A stretch of 64,000 nucleotides of DNA, taken from positions 101,017 through 165,016 of the forward strand of contig JAOZIE010000014.1 in assembly GCA_026014485.1 (NCBI GenBank), in the 5' to 3' direction. The DNA is from Candidatus Bathyarchaeota archaeon (GTDB lineage: Archaea; Thermoproteota; Bathyarchaeia; Bathyarchaeales; Bathycorpusculaceae). The notes beneath the pieces were generated by a model. It did no database searches, was not told the DNA's origin, and saw only the letters and a program-made list of their open reading frames with translations. Shown piece after piece: positions 32,321-41,323 of the stretch (the stretch's first letter is position 1; each line of letters starts with the position of its first letter). The position numbers were made by a program, and so were the translations under genes.

Positions 32321-33235
32321 TTATGCGTCGTCTGGGTTTCCCGATTGCGCTGGAAGCATTTTGTTTATCGTGTTGTAGAAGGGAATAAGCGCCTGCGTCA
32401 GTGTGGGCGAGAAAGAATGCTCCAGTGGTTGGCACAGCTTCAGTTTTACAGCTAGCTGACCCTTAGCTGTTAGGGGCGCGTAGTATCTGGTTACGGGGTA
32501 CCTTTTGAAGCCGTTGTTTTTCTTGAAGAAGTCTAAACTTGGATTGTACCCCATGTTGCCGTAGGTGAAGAATCTGTAGCCTTTCTCGCTGCATCGCTTC
32601 ACCGCTTGAGCTATTAACGCGTTGTTGGGCGACATTTTTCTTTGACTAATTAGGGAAAGAAAGCTGCTCATAGCGGCTACTCTGTCTCCGAACTCCACCA
32701 ACATGAGGCCAATCAGTCTGCCGTCCAAGTAGGCGCCCATAACTTCCGAGTTATCCATTTTCAAAAACTTTCCTCTCACGTCATCCAAGCTTAAGCCGTA
32801 GCCACTGTATTTTCTGCCTTGACGCATCGGCGTTTCGTTGTAGATTTGAAAAGCCCCCTTCACGAAATCCTCATCGACATCCACGACGCAGGTCTTCAAG
32901 CCTTTCCGCTGCGTTTTCCTGATGGTGCTTCTTTCCCTTTGAGGCAGCGCCTTAAACCATGAATCGAAGCTTTCAATCTTCAGAAGCCCAATGGTTTCTA
33001 CGCAGCTGAACATTCCCTGCTTCTTATTTGTTGAATGATGCAGAAAGCTTCTTTCGATGTAACCAAACAAGTCAACCCTTCTACTCTTCAGCTTTTCTAT
33101 AAGCTCACGCCAAGGCTGCACGTCACAGGTGTGCTCTACGGGTTCAGGATACTTGGCTATCCTGTAAAACCACCGCCGCGAAATTCCCGGCATCTGAAGT
33201 GTCCTGTTGTTTTCGCAGGCAAAATTCTGAACCAT
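32321..33235 (-). CDS. FemAB/GNAT-like acyltransferase
   Basis: A 304-residue protein with a GNAT-related fold of the FemAB/LCN type: STIRKTQRKGLKTCVVD is the characteristic R-x-x-K-x-x-R-x-G entry, VMGAYLDGRLIGLMLVEFGDRVAAMSSF covers the central strands, and LIAQAVKRCSEKGYRFFTYGNMGYNPSL followed by FKKNNGF is the C-terminal lobe. Such proteins transfer aminoacyl or acyl groups to cell-surface glycans or peptides. It is the last gene of the long minus-strand glycan run, 75 bases after the LeuA-type gene. Substrate unknown; a role in decorating the surface glycan fits the context. Confidence 0.7.
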   Translation of the reverse strand: MVQNFACENNRTLQMPGISRRWFYRIAKYPEPVEHTCDVQPWRELIEKLKSRRVDLFGYIERSFLHHSTNKKQGMFSCVETIGLLKIESFDSWFKALPQRERSTIRKTQRKGLKTCVVDVDEDFVKGAFQIYNETPMRQGRKYSGYGLSLDDVRGKFLKMDNSEVMGAYLDGRLIGLMLVEFGDRVAAMSSFLSLISQRKMSPNNALIAQAVKRCSEKGYRFFTYGNMGYNPSLDFFKKNNGFKRYPVTRYYAPLTAKGQLAVKLKLCQPLEHSFSPTLTQALIPFYNTINKMLPAQSGNPDDA

Positions 33236-33310
33236 TCGGTCTTCGCTCGCAAAAATCCATTTTGTCGCTGTTTGGTCGCTTTTTGGTGGATAGAGTACAA
33301 ATTTCGTGGT

Positions 33311-34906
33311 TTATCTGGCATCAACTGCCGTGACTTTAATGAGCCCCCTTTTGGTGGCGGCACCGTTTCTTTGGGGTTCAAGGTGGCTGCTTATGTTCCT
33401 CCTGTTTTTTTGTTCTCTTAGGAGGCATTTGTTTATGCCGTTTATCATGGCTTCTACGCTTGCCATAACTATGTCTTCTCCGACTGCGCGGGCGGACATG
33501 ATTCTGCCTTTGTCATTTTCAACTTTGATTATGACTTCAGCTACAGCGTTGGAGCCGCCTGTTATGGCTTCTAATCGGTACTCGTTCAGCTTTACGTTGG
33601 CGAGGCTGTCAGTGATTTTCTGGATAGCTTTTATGACAGCATCCACTGGTCCCACACCAGTCTCTGCTGCTGTGTACTCTTTTCCATCCAAAGCCAACCG
33701 AATCGACGCGGTGGGGATGACTTTTATGCCTGTCACCACAGCTAAGTCGCGGAGCTCCACCGTCTGTTCCTCCTTGACTAAACCGCCCATAACCGCCGAG
33801 GCCAACGCCGTCAAGTCCGCGTCGGTGACCATTTTGCCTTTGTCACCCAACTCCTTAACCCTGCGGACGATTTCCTTCAGCTGCTCCGCGTTGGGGTATA
33901 CATTCATTTCTTCCAGTTCCGTTTTTACACCGCGGGTACCCGCCAGTTTTCCCGCCACCAGTTTCCTTGTTCGCCCCACATACCCAGGTTTTATGGGTTC
34001 AAACGTTAAGGGTTTAACAGTCACGCCCCGCGTGTGAATCCCTGACCCATGAGCGAAAGCGTTCTCGCCGACAATCGCCTTGTTAGCCTGCACAGCAATA
34101 CCCGTCAGCTTAGCCACCAACTTGGAGGTACCGTAAAGCAGTTTAGTGTTAACGCCTGTACGATAACCATACAACAGATGCAGCGCCACCACAGTCTCCT
34201 CTAGCGAGGCGTTTCCTGCGCGTTCGCCTAGTCCGTTTATGGTGCAGTGGATTTGTTGTGCGCCTGCCTCAACGGCTGCCAGCGAGTTGGCGACTGCCAT
34301 GCCGAAGTCGTCGTGGCAGTGTACGCTTATGGGCACTGAAACTGCTGTTTTGATTTCCTGGATTAGTTTGGTCATGGTTTTTGGGGTCATGATGCCTACG
34401 GTGTCGGGTACGTTTAGTCGGTCCATGCCTGCTTCTTCTGCTGCTTGGCACACCTGCTTGAGGAATGGTAGTTCGGAGCGTGTGGCGTCCATGGGGGAGA
34501 ATTCGCAGGTTAAGCCGTGTTTCTTCACGTAGGCTACGGAGTCAACAGCGGCATCTAATACTTGTTGGGGGGTCATGCCGATGGCGTGTTTCATCTGTAC
34601 GGGGGAGGTGGGTATGAATACGTGTATGGCGTCTACGTTGCAGTCTATGGCTGCTTCTATGTCGGGTTTGTTGGCTCGGGAGAGTGCGCAGATTTCGGGT
34701 TGTAGTTTTTCGGTGGCGATTTGTTTGATGACTTTTTTTTCGCCTTCGGAGGAGCTTGGGAATCCTGCTTCTATAGTGTCTACGCCTAGTTGGCTTAGTT
34801 GGCGGGCGATTTCGGTCTTGTCTTCTGGGGTGAGGGATACGCCGGGGGATTGTTCGCCGTCTCTTAAAGTTGTGTCAAAAATTCGGATGTGGGTGTGTGC
34901 TTTCAC
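33311..34906 (-). CDS. leuA: 2-isopropylmalate/citramalate synthase family protein
   Basis: A 531-residue enzyme of the alpha-IPM/homocitrate synthase family. The N-terminal IFDTTLRDGEQSPGVSLT is the catalytic motif (metal-binding Asp, Arg), HCHDDFGMAVANSLAAVEAGA gives the HxH metal ligands, and residues about 390-505 are the LeuA dimer/allosteric domain. The last 40 residues are a basic extension. LeuA condenses acetyl-CoA with 2-oxoisovalerate for leucine synthesis; CimA uses pyruvate. Substrate cannot be fixed by eye. It follows the DUF2206 gene by 26 bases inside a surface-glycan operon, far from other leucine genes, which is unusual. Confidence 0.8.
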   Translation of the reverse strand: MKAHTHIRIFDTTLRDGEQSPGVSLTPEDKTEIARQLSQLGVDTIEAGFPSSSEGEKKVIKQIATEKLQPEICALSRANKPDIEAAIDCNVDAIHVFIPTSPVQMKHAIGMTPQQVLDAAVDSVAYVKKHGLTCEFSPMDATRSELPFLKQVCQAAEEAGMDRLNVPDTVGIMTPKTMTKLIQEIKTAVSVPISVHCHDDFGMAVANSLAAVEAGAQQIHCTINGLGERAGNASLEETVVALHLLYGYRTGVNTKLLYGTSKLVAKLTGIAVQANKAIVGENAFAHGSGIHTRGVTVKPLTFEPIKPGYVGRTRKLVAGKLAGTRGVKTELEEMNVYPNAEQLKEIVRRVKELGDKGKMVTDADLTALASAVMGGLVKEEQTVELRDLAVVTGIKVIPTASIRLALDGKEYTAAETGVGPVDAVIKAIQKITDSLANVKLNEYRLEAITGGSNAVAEVIIKVENDKGRIMSARAVGEDIVMASVEAMINGINKCLLREQKNRRNISSHLEPQRNGAATKRGLIKVTAVDAR

Positions 34907-34932
34907 TTTTTCAATGAGCCTCCTGTGTTGTG

Positions 34933-37047
34933 TTATTTGCTTTGTACGTAGATGGCGGCTTTTCCGTTTGCGTATACGCAGCTGCTGTTACCGAACACGT
35001 TCTCAAAGTCGGTGATGTACCAGATGAAGCGCTCGTGTTCTATGACGCCGTATACTATGTTTAGTCTTCCAAAACAAACAAGTGCGCCGTTTATCTGCAT
35101 GTCTGAAATCTGTGGCGAAAGCGTTTTGTGCATACGGGGGGCTACCAGAGCGTAGCTTGCCATGTACCTGACGCCGAAGTCGGTGTAAATCTCTGACTGG
35201 TTGATTCGGTTGTCTTGTACCCAGTATGCGCTTTCAACTTCTGGTTTATCCACGTAGAGGTCATGCAGGTCAAGTGGCCAGTTTTTTATTTCTTTTCTGC
35301 TCAAGGCAATTGAGGTGGGGACATCATCGGTTACTTGATAGATGAAGCCCACTTGAAAGAGAAAATAGCTCACCAGAATAACCGATAACACAACGACGCC
35401 TGCTCTGTGCAGGGACTTGGCGAGGTCTTTAGGATGCGCCATTTTTTTTGCGGCTTTAGCTACTAAACTGCCGATTGCGGTTGCCCCTACGATTAGAAAG
35501 GGCGCTAAAAAGTATTGTGCGATATGGTAGAACCTTGAAGCGTTTAAGCTCTCCGCAAACGTGGGCACTCCCATGCACAGTATCAGAACAACCATGCTTA
35601 CAATGGCCATTGATGAAAACTCCGAGCCGAACTTGATTCTTTCGCGTCTAATCAGGAGCAGTTTGAGGATTCCAATCGCCACTATGATTTGTAGAGCTAG
35701 GAAAAGGTAGGTGCTGACGCTGTGCAGTGGAGAGAAGTATACGGGTGTTAATCCTGCTATGCCTGGCGCTGGGATTCCGCTTTGGATGCTGAGGTAAATC
35801 TGTCGGATGATGTTTGTTAGTGCTCCGAACGCTGCGGGGGTGCCTAGGGCGTACCATGCGTAGGTTATGCCGACGCATCCAAGCACGATGGGGGCTGTAA
35901 CTAACGGTGCGGCTATCTTGTCGATGCGTTTGAAGATTTTGGATAAAATGTATGTTCCGATGAGGAATCCCACCAGCAGGTAGGCTAGGGCGTAGTGCGA
36001 AAAAATTAGGCCTACGCTGAAAAGCAAAAAGAGGATTTTTCTTGCTGTGATGTTGATTTTGTCTTCTACCAAAAGAACAATTAGCCCTGCTAAAAAGAAT
36101 TCGCCGATGATTTCACGGGTTAGACCAAGCATCTGCACAAAGAACGTTGGGGTAGCCATGAAGAAGAACGCCGCCAGAAACGCAAGGTTTGAGCTGATTT
36201 TCTTGGCGTACGCTTTGTAGAGCATTACGGGTACCAGCGTGAAAATGAGGGGATAGAAAAGCTTGAAAATCCACTGCATGTTGGTGCCTGTGAAAACTGC
36301 AAGAGTGGTGGGTAGAATTGTGATGCTGAGCATGCTGTTGTACTGGTGTGGTAGTGACGGATTCCATGCTGCGTTGAGTGATGTTGTTTCGGCGAAGTAG
36401 TATTCCGTGTGGACATCCCAGCCTATGAGGTACTGGGTTGACAGGGAAACGTGGAAAAGCAGAAAGAAGGCGATGACGAGGATAACTATCGGAATGTACT
36501 TGGGTTCGATTAACCGTTTTGACATGCTTGCAAACAGTAAACCCGCAACTGCTACAACAAGAACCAGCAGCAGCAAAGCGTTACCGTAAAGGTTGACAAG
36601 TTCTGCTCCCACAATCGTGAGCAGCGGGATTACGACTAACAGGTGTATCTTGGGATTTCTAAATGGGCTGGGCGATTTCTCAGGCTCCAGTTTTCCTCTG
36701 TCTCTGAGCAATGCCGCTGTAAACATGGATAATGTGATGATTGTGGTGGCTCCGACAAGCGGGAAAAGCGTAAGTGGACGCGGAATACTTAGCAGGCTAA
36801 ACAAAGTGTTCACAAGCAAGCCCGTGGCCATAACAAGCAGCAAGCTTAAAGCGACGCTGAAGGCGCTTGTGATTTCCCAGTTCAGTTCCTCTTTGACGAT
36901 GAGGGTGAGCAGTAGAAAGCCTGGGATAAATGCGAGATAGCAGAAACTCATGACGGCTCTTAAAATGGGTAAGTTGAATACTATCGAAAGAATCACTAGA
37001 AGCTGGATTAGAATTATGGTTATAGCCGTTGGTTTTTGAAGTTGCAC
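34933..37047 (-). CDS. DUF2206 polytopic membrane protein, glycosyltransferase-like
   Basis: A 704-residue protein with about 13-15 transmembrane helices through residue about 540, then an extracellular domain of about 160 residues containing Trp and Tyr-rich segments (LDLHDLYVDKPEVESAYWVQDNRINQSEIYTDFG). DUF2206 proteins are archaeal and look like GT-C enzymes that use polyprenyl-phosphate sugars. An extracellular-loop DxH-type motif (IGWDVHTEYYFAE) after the fifth or sixth helix resembles the metal/acid loop of GT-C transferases. It would add a sugar outside the membrane. ATG 37047; it is in a co-directional glycan run. Confidence 0.7.
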   Translation of the reverse strand: MQLQKPTAITIILIQLLVILSIVFNLPILRAVMSFCYLAFIPGFLLLTLIVKEELNWEITSAFSVALSLLLVMATGLLVNTLFSLLSIPRPLTLFPLVGATTIITLSMFTAALLRDRGKLEPEKSPSPFRNPKIHLLVVIPLLTIVGAELVNLYGNALLLLVLVVAVAGLLFASMSKRLIEPKYIPIVILVIAFFLLFHVSLSTQYLIGWDVHTEYYFAETTSLNAAWNPSLPHQYNSMLSITILPTTLAVFTGTNMQWIFKLFYPLIFTLVPVMLYKAYAKKISSNLAFLAAFFFMATPTFFVQMLGLTREIIGEFFLAGLIVLLVEDKINITARKILFLLFSVGLIFSHYALAYLLVGFLIGTYILSKIFKRIDKIAAPLVTAPIVLGCVGITYAWYALGTPAAFGALTNIIRQIYLSIQSGIPAPGIAGLTPVYFSPLHSVSTYLFLALQIIVAIGILKLLLIRRERIKFGSEFSSMAIVSMVVLILCMGVPTFAESLNASRFYHIAQYFLAPFLIVGATAIGSLVAKAAKKMAHPKDLAKSLHRAGVVVLSVILVSYFLFQVGFIYQVTDDVPTSIALSRKEIKNWPLDLHDLYVDKPEVESAYWVQDNRINQSEIYTDFGVRYMASYALVAPRMHKTLSPQISDMQINGALVCFGRLNIVYGVIEHERFIWYITDFENVFGNSSCVYANGKAAIYVQSK

Positions 37048-37085
37048 ATTCTAAATCTCCTAAGTTTTTCTCAAATTAGCTTGTT

Positions 37086-38228
37086 TTAGTTCAGAAATTG
37101 GGTGATGAACTCATAGTATTTTTTGCAGGTGACTCGCTGGTCAAAGAATTCCTCGGCGACTTTCCGTGCGTTTTCACCCATTTTTCTCAGTTCATTTTGG
37201 GGCGTTCTTTTGGCTTCAAGGATCGCTTTAGCTAACGATTGGGGTGAGGGGTCGCAGACGAATCCGCAGTTGTATTCCTCCACGAAGTTAGCTGAAACGT
37301 CCAGAGAAGTTACAATCACGGGTTTACCCAACGCCAGAAACTCAGCGAACTTTGTCGGAAGCCAACCGAACGTCCGTCGAACATACTCTGGGTTGCAGTA
37401 AAGCGGAGTGGCGGGGTTCCAGTATCGGGGTATAATCATGATGTCCGATTCCCAAAGCTTCTGCAGGAACGATTCCGGCTGCTTATCCGAAACTCTTGGC
37501 TGGTAATCAAACAGTTCCGCTTTGTTCTTTAACCGTCGTTTGATGTTTTCCTTCAAGGCGGCATTGTGCCTTTGGAAGCCCAAGAATTTGAATTTCACTT
37601 TTTCAGCTTTGAGTAGCTCAATCGCATCTACTAGGTTCTCGATTCCCTGCCACTTCTGATACGCCCCCGCATACGTCACCGTGAAGACGCCGTTGTGTTC
37701 TATCTGGCAAGGTCTGAAGAGTTCAGTGTCTACCCCATTGTATATTATCTCGGTTTTCTCTTTTGCCACGCCTTCACTAAGCATTTTCTCCCTCAAGGGG
37801 TCTGAAACCGTTATGAAGCAGTCACTTGTATGCCGCGCAATTTCCCAGGCGATTCTGTGGGCAATCCACTGGTAGTTCCCGCTGAATTCAAGTATGCCTT
37901 TTTTAGTTAACTCGTACTCTGAGATGCTTCCGTGGATGTCGCAGACCATCTTGAAGTTGGCTAAATGTTTGTTTAAGCTCATAGGAATCAACGATAACCC
38001 CGCGGTATGCACGAAGTCGTAGGCTCTCACTTTTTCCAGAAACAACGGGGTGTTGACGGTTGCCAGAATTCTGGGGCTGTTTATGCGGTAATCTCCCAGA
38101 AAAAGAAGGTCTGCGCGGACTCCCAGCTTCTCCAACCCTGCCTTTAACACGCGGAAACGTTGAACCGCTGAGCAGTCATCGTGTGATGTGGTGTCAATAA
38201 CAAACAGTACACTGAAATTGCCTTTCAT
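37086..38228 (-). CDS. Glycosyltransferase family 4 protein
   Basis: A GT-B fold protein of about 380 residues. ATG 38228 lies two bases after the stop of the kinase-like gene, so it is favoured over GTG 38252. GT4 elements: the middle linker ITVSDPLREKMLSEGVAKEKTEIIYNGVD, TVTYAGAYQKWQGIENLVDAIELL, and the C-terminal nucleotide-sugar part PTKFAEFLALGKPVIVTS. The expected E-x7-E motif is represented by KFAEFLALGKP. It transfers a sugar from a nucleotide donor to a lipid-linked or glycan acceptor on the cytoplasmic side. Confidence 0.8.
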   Translation of the reverse strand: MKGNFSVLFVIDTTSHDDCSAVQRFRVLKAGLEKLGVRADLLFLGDYRINSPRILATVNTPLFLEKVRAYDFVHTAGLSLIPMSLNKHLANFKMVCDIHGSISEYELTKKGILEFSGNYQWIAHRIAWEIARHTSDCFITVSDPLREKMLSEGVAKEKTEIIYNGVDTELFRPCQIEHNGVFTVTYAGAYQKWQGIENLVDAIELLKAEKVKFKFLGFQRHNAALKENIKRRLKNKAELFDYQPRVSDKQPESFLQKLWESDIMIIPRYWNPATPLYCNPEYVRRTFGWLPTKFAEFLALGKPVIVTSLDVSANFVEEYNCGFVCDPSPQSLAKAILEAKRTPQNELRKMGENARKVAEEFFDQRVTCKKYYEFITQFLN

Positions 38229-38230
38229 AG

Positions 38231-38908
38231 TCACACTGAACCTTTCAAGCACTCCATTATCTGGCAGTGAACAACATCGAAGGGCTGCTCTGCATCAACC
38301 GTTTTGATGTTGAGTTGTCTGCCGATTATCTGGTAGTTTTCTCTTCTCAACCGCAGAAACCTCACATCTGGCACATCATTTTTCCTCTCAAAAGCAGTTT
38401 GGGCGTCAACGTTTAATCGGATAACCACCGAAAAAGAGGGGTTCAAGCTGCGCATCAGTTTCCCCGCCGTTCGCCACGGCAGATTGCTGTTTCCCGTGTC
38501 GGTCATCAACTCAACAAGCGTGTCGTAGACGAAGCGGTCACACACAACAATTATGCCCCGCCAAACAGGCAGGTACACCCTTGTCAGCACCAAAACAGCA
38601 AGGTCGAAAAGCTGCACCCAAGGCCAAACTGTCGCAAGAGCCTTGTTTTTGTGGTACTGGTGTTCTTTGCATACGACTCTGTTTTGTAGTATGTGTTTTT
38701 TTGTGTAGCCTAACCTGCTGCACAAGAACATAAACGGGTACGAAAACAAGTAAGGCTGACCAAACCAGACGTAACGGCACTTAAATCCTGCCTTCCGTAA
38801 GTCCGAGACGATTTTTTTTGCATGCGCCGTTTTTCCAGTTCCGTCTCCTCCCACCAAACAAACCGCTTTGGGCACAGATAATGAACACCGCAAAATCCCT
38901 TGCCCCAA
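38231..38908 (-). CDS. Thymidylate-kinase-like P-loop protein
   Basis: A 225-residue protein. Walker A is VGGDGTGKTAHAKKI (about residues 18-32), a VVCDRFVYDTLVE segment gives the DRY/F Asp-Arg of thymidylate-kinase-like folds, and RLNVDAQTAFERKND resembles the lid. In glycan clusters such proteins are seen as putative nucleotide or sugar kinases rather than housekeeping Tmk. The TTG start (38908) is 8 bases after the upstream stop and is preceded by AAGGTG. Overlaps in context with GT4 on one side and a nucleotidyltransferase-like gene on the other. Confidence 0.65.
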   Translation of the reverse strand: MGQGILRCSLSVPKAVCLVGGDGTGKTAHAKKIVSDLRKAGFKCRYVWFGQPYLFSYPFMFLCSRLGYTKKHILQNRVVCKEHQYHKNKALATVWPWVQLFDLAVLVLTRVYLPVWRGIIVVCDRFVYDTLVELMTDTGNSNLPWRTAGKLMRSLNPSFSVVIRLNVDAQTAFERKNDVPDVRFLRLRRENYQIIGRQLNIKTVDAEQPFDVVHCQIMECLKGSV

Positions 38909-38916
38909 CTGTTTTG

Positions 38917-40035
38917 TTACACCTTAATGTAGCCGATTGATTTTCTTCTCAGAATGTCGGAGAAAACATAGTTTATCTGCAGATATTTTTCTGGTAAGGT
39001 TAACTGTGGGTTTCTGAGTACTTTCCGCAGAAAGAACAGCGCTGAAACCCCATAAGGTATCTTCTGTAGCCCGCTTGGCTCGAAAGTGACGATTTTACAC
39101 ACCCAACTGGGCAAAGCCGCGATGTCCTCTTCTGTAACGTCAGCGAACACTTTTTGACCAAAACAGCACAGACTCATGCGGTTAACTAAATACTTGTTCA
39201 ACGCTAAAGCGTCAGTCCACCCCAACTTTTCAGCTTGACTAAACATGTACTCCCAGTCCAAGTTTTCCTCTTGGTTAACAAGCGTGTGAAGCTTCAGCAG
39301 ATCATAGATTTTCATTTCGTGGTCTTCAAAGAAGTAGTGCGCCACCGTGACGAGTATGGCGTCTTCAACTGACGGAACCAACGCGCCCGTCTCGTCGCTG
39401 AGGAACACTCGGGCTCGGTCTCTGAGGTTCTTGGGGTCTGCAAACTCTATTGCTTCCCACTCTACCCTCGTGTGGATGTGTAGCGGCAGTTCCCGCGGCG
39501 TCTGATGCTTACGAAACAGGAACTTGTGGGGCTCTCGGGACTCTAAGCATTCGCAGTATCCCTCTTCAGCAAGCGTTCTTGCGGTGGCACACAACTGGCT
39601 GGGCTTAATCAAGCAGTCGAAGTTGCTGCTTTCATGAGGGAAATCACCCGCCGATTTGATTAGAAGCAGATGAATATCCTGCTGGGCAAGTTTCTTGCTG
39701 ACCCTCACAAATTCACTCAGATTTCGTGACCAAAACATATTCAATTCCCGTATTAACCGCCCAAGTTCCCTGAATCTCTCAAACAGTTCCTGCTTGAATT
39801 CGGGTCGAGTGTCGATTTCTACGCTGAATTTGGTGAACAACTTGTTTTTACTCAAAACCTCAATTAATCTACCTTCATCTAGACCTGTCAGGTTCTGGTC
39901 TTCAAACCTGAATGTTTTACAAAACGGATTCACGGTTTTCAGCACGAAATCCAGTTCTCTGTTGAAATGTTTCAGACCGTTATCCCCGCCGCTAATTTGC
40001 TGTCTAACTTTAGCCCGTTTGGCACGCGTTATCAA
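38917..40035 (-). CDS. Putative nucleotidyltransferase-family protein (NTP_transf_5-like)
   Basis: A 372-residue protein resembling the uncharacterised nucleotidyltransferase family found in polysaccharide operons. The core appears at about 120-235: LLLIKSAGDFPHESSNFDCLIKPSQL, then LPLHIHTRVEW and VPSVEDAILVTVAHYFF. The usual G-S/D-x-D pair is only partly present (one Asp in NFDCLIK), so activity is uncertain. The remaining sequence is mostly helical. The start overlaps the preceding GT4 gene by 26 bases. Function not established; its place between glycosyltransferases suggests glycan modification. Confidence 0.5.
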   Translation of the reverse strand: MITRAKRAKVRQQISGGDNGLKHFNRELDFVLKTVNPFCKTFRFEDQNLTGLDEGRLIEVLSKNKLFTKFSVEIDTRPEFKQELFERFRELGRLIRELNMFWSRNLSEFVRVSKKLAQQDIHLLLIKSAGDFPHESSNFDCLIKPSQLCATARTLAEEGYCECLESREPHKFLFRKHQTPRELPLHIHTRVEWEAIEFADPKNLRDRARVFLSDETGALVPSVEDAILVTVAHYFFEDHEMKIYDLLKLHTLVNQEENLDWEYMFSQAEKLGWTDALALNKYLVNRMSLCCFGQKVFADVTEEDIAALPSWVCKIVTFEPSGLQKIPYGVSALFFLRKVLRNPQLTLPEKYLQINYVFSDILRRKSIGYIKV

Positions 40036-41263
40036 GGACCCGCGCGAATTGTGCTGCTACGCAGTTCCAGTCAGGAAGCGACTTAGCATACTGTTGAGCG
40101 TTTTTTCCGAGAGCCGCAACTTTTTCTGGATTTTGGGCAAGAAGCAGAATCGCCTCGGCTAATTCGTTAGAGTTTCCTGATCCAACTAGAATGCCGCGGT
40201 CTTCCCCAATGATTTCCCGTAGCCCACCCAAATTTGAAGTTACAACAGGTTTTCCTAAACTCATGGCTTCAAAAACTGAAAGCGGCGGCTCACTGGGAAC
40301 TAACCTAAAGGGCAAAACTATCGCGTCAGACGCAAGCAAATACTCCTGCAGCAGTTTTCTATCCAAAAACCCGGGGATAATCTCAACGTGGTCATCCACC
40401 TTTATCTTTCTAGCCAGCCCCCGAAGGTATTCTTCTTCTTCCCTGTTGAATTGTTCTTCAGGCGAGGCGTTGCCTATTTTGCGTCTGGAGAATATGAGAA
40501 GCTTGACTTTTCGGCGTTGCTTTAGGATTCTTTGTAGACTCAGGATGGCAACGTCGGGTCCTCTGAGTATGTTTGGGGCGCCAAAGTAGCTGAACACGAA
40601 ATCGTCAGCCTTTAACCCAAGTTTCCCTCTAAGTTCCTTGCCGTTCGTAAGGTTTGTTACGCATGTGTCCTTTGTTTCTATTGTTGAGGGAACTACAGCG
40701 ATTTTTGTTGGGGACACCCCTCTTTCACAAAGAGTATTCCTGAGATGCATATTTGGCACAATCAACCCGGAAACCAGCGAGGAGTCAGCCACAACCCTGA
40801 GTATGCGTTTAGAAAATGCCGCCGTGACTAAGTATTGGAGTAGGTTGCTGTCGGGATGAAGTATTTCTCTGTGAGGTATTCGAAACAGGAACTTTAGGCT
40901 GTAAATGTCTGTGTCTATGTCCCAGATAAGCGGCTTCCCCAGCGACTTTAACTTGGACAGGTAAAGCGCGCTGAACGGCGAACCATACCAAACTACAAGG
41001 TCAGGGTCGGTGCCCCAGATTTTCGATAGAAGCTTCTTACTGTTCAGGAAGGGTGCAAGCATGAGGTTATTCATCCGAATTACCCGTATGTTTTCGATTT
41101 GCTCCTCTGCCTGACCAGACTCTCCATTAGTTATTATGGTGACTGAAGCGCCGCCCGCTGCGATTCGCCTTGAAATTTCAAAGACTCGCCGCCAAGGCTG
41201 AAGCATAAGATTCGCCCTGTCAAAGCCTTGACAAACCTGCGTTACCTTCACCTGTTCATGCAC
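40010..41263 (-). CDS. Glycosyltransferase family 4 protein
   Basis: A 417-residue GT-B protein. N-terminal domain features: QPWRRVFEISRRIAAGGASVTIITNGESG and KLKSLGKPLIWDIDTD; C-terminal domain: AVVPSTIETKD, FSYFGAPNILRGPDVAILSL, DHVEIIPGFLDRKLLQEYLLASDAIVLPFRLVPSEPPLSVFEAMSLGKPVV, containing the GT4 E-x7-E-type motif (PSEPPLSVFEA). Cytoplasmic glycan assembly enzyme; donor and acceptor unknown. It overlaps the following gene by 26 bases. Confidence 0.85.
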   Translation of the reverse strand: MHEQVKVTQVCQGFDRANLMLQPWRRVFEISRRIAAGGASVTIITNGESGQAEEQIENIRVIRMNNLMLAPFLNSKKLLSKIWGTDPDLVVWYGSPFSALYLSKLKSLGKPLIWDIDTDIYSLKFLFRIPHREILHPDSNLLQYLVTAAFSKRILRVVADSSLVSGLIVPNMHLRNTLCERGVSPTKIAVVPSTIETKDTCVTNLTNGKELRGKLGLKADDFVFSYFGAPNILRGPDVAILSLQRILKQRRKVKLLIFSRRKIGNASPEEQFNREEEEYLRGLARKIKVDDHVEIIPGFLDRKLLQEYLLASDAIVLPFRLVPSEPPLSVFEAMSLGKPVVTSNLGGLREIIGEDRGILVGSGNSNELAEAILLLAQNPEKVAALGKNAQQYAKSLPDWNCVAAQFARVLDNACQTG

Positions 41264-41323
41264 CTTCCAAAAAACGTTAAAGCCACAGAATGCCTTTCCT
41301 TTCGTCGCTGTTTTTCCCGTTTC

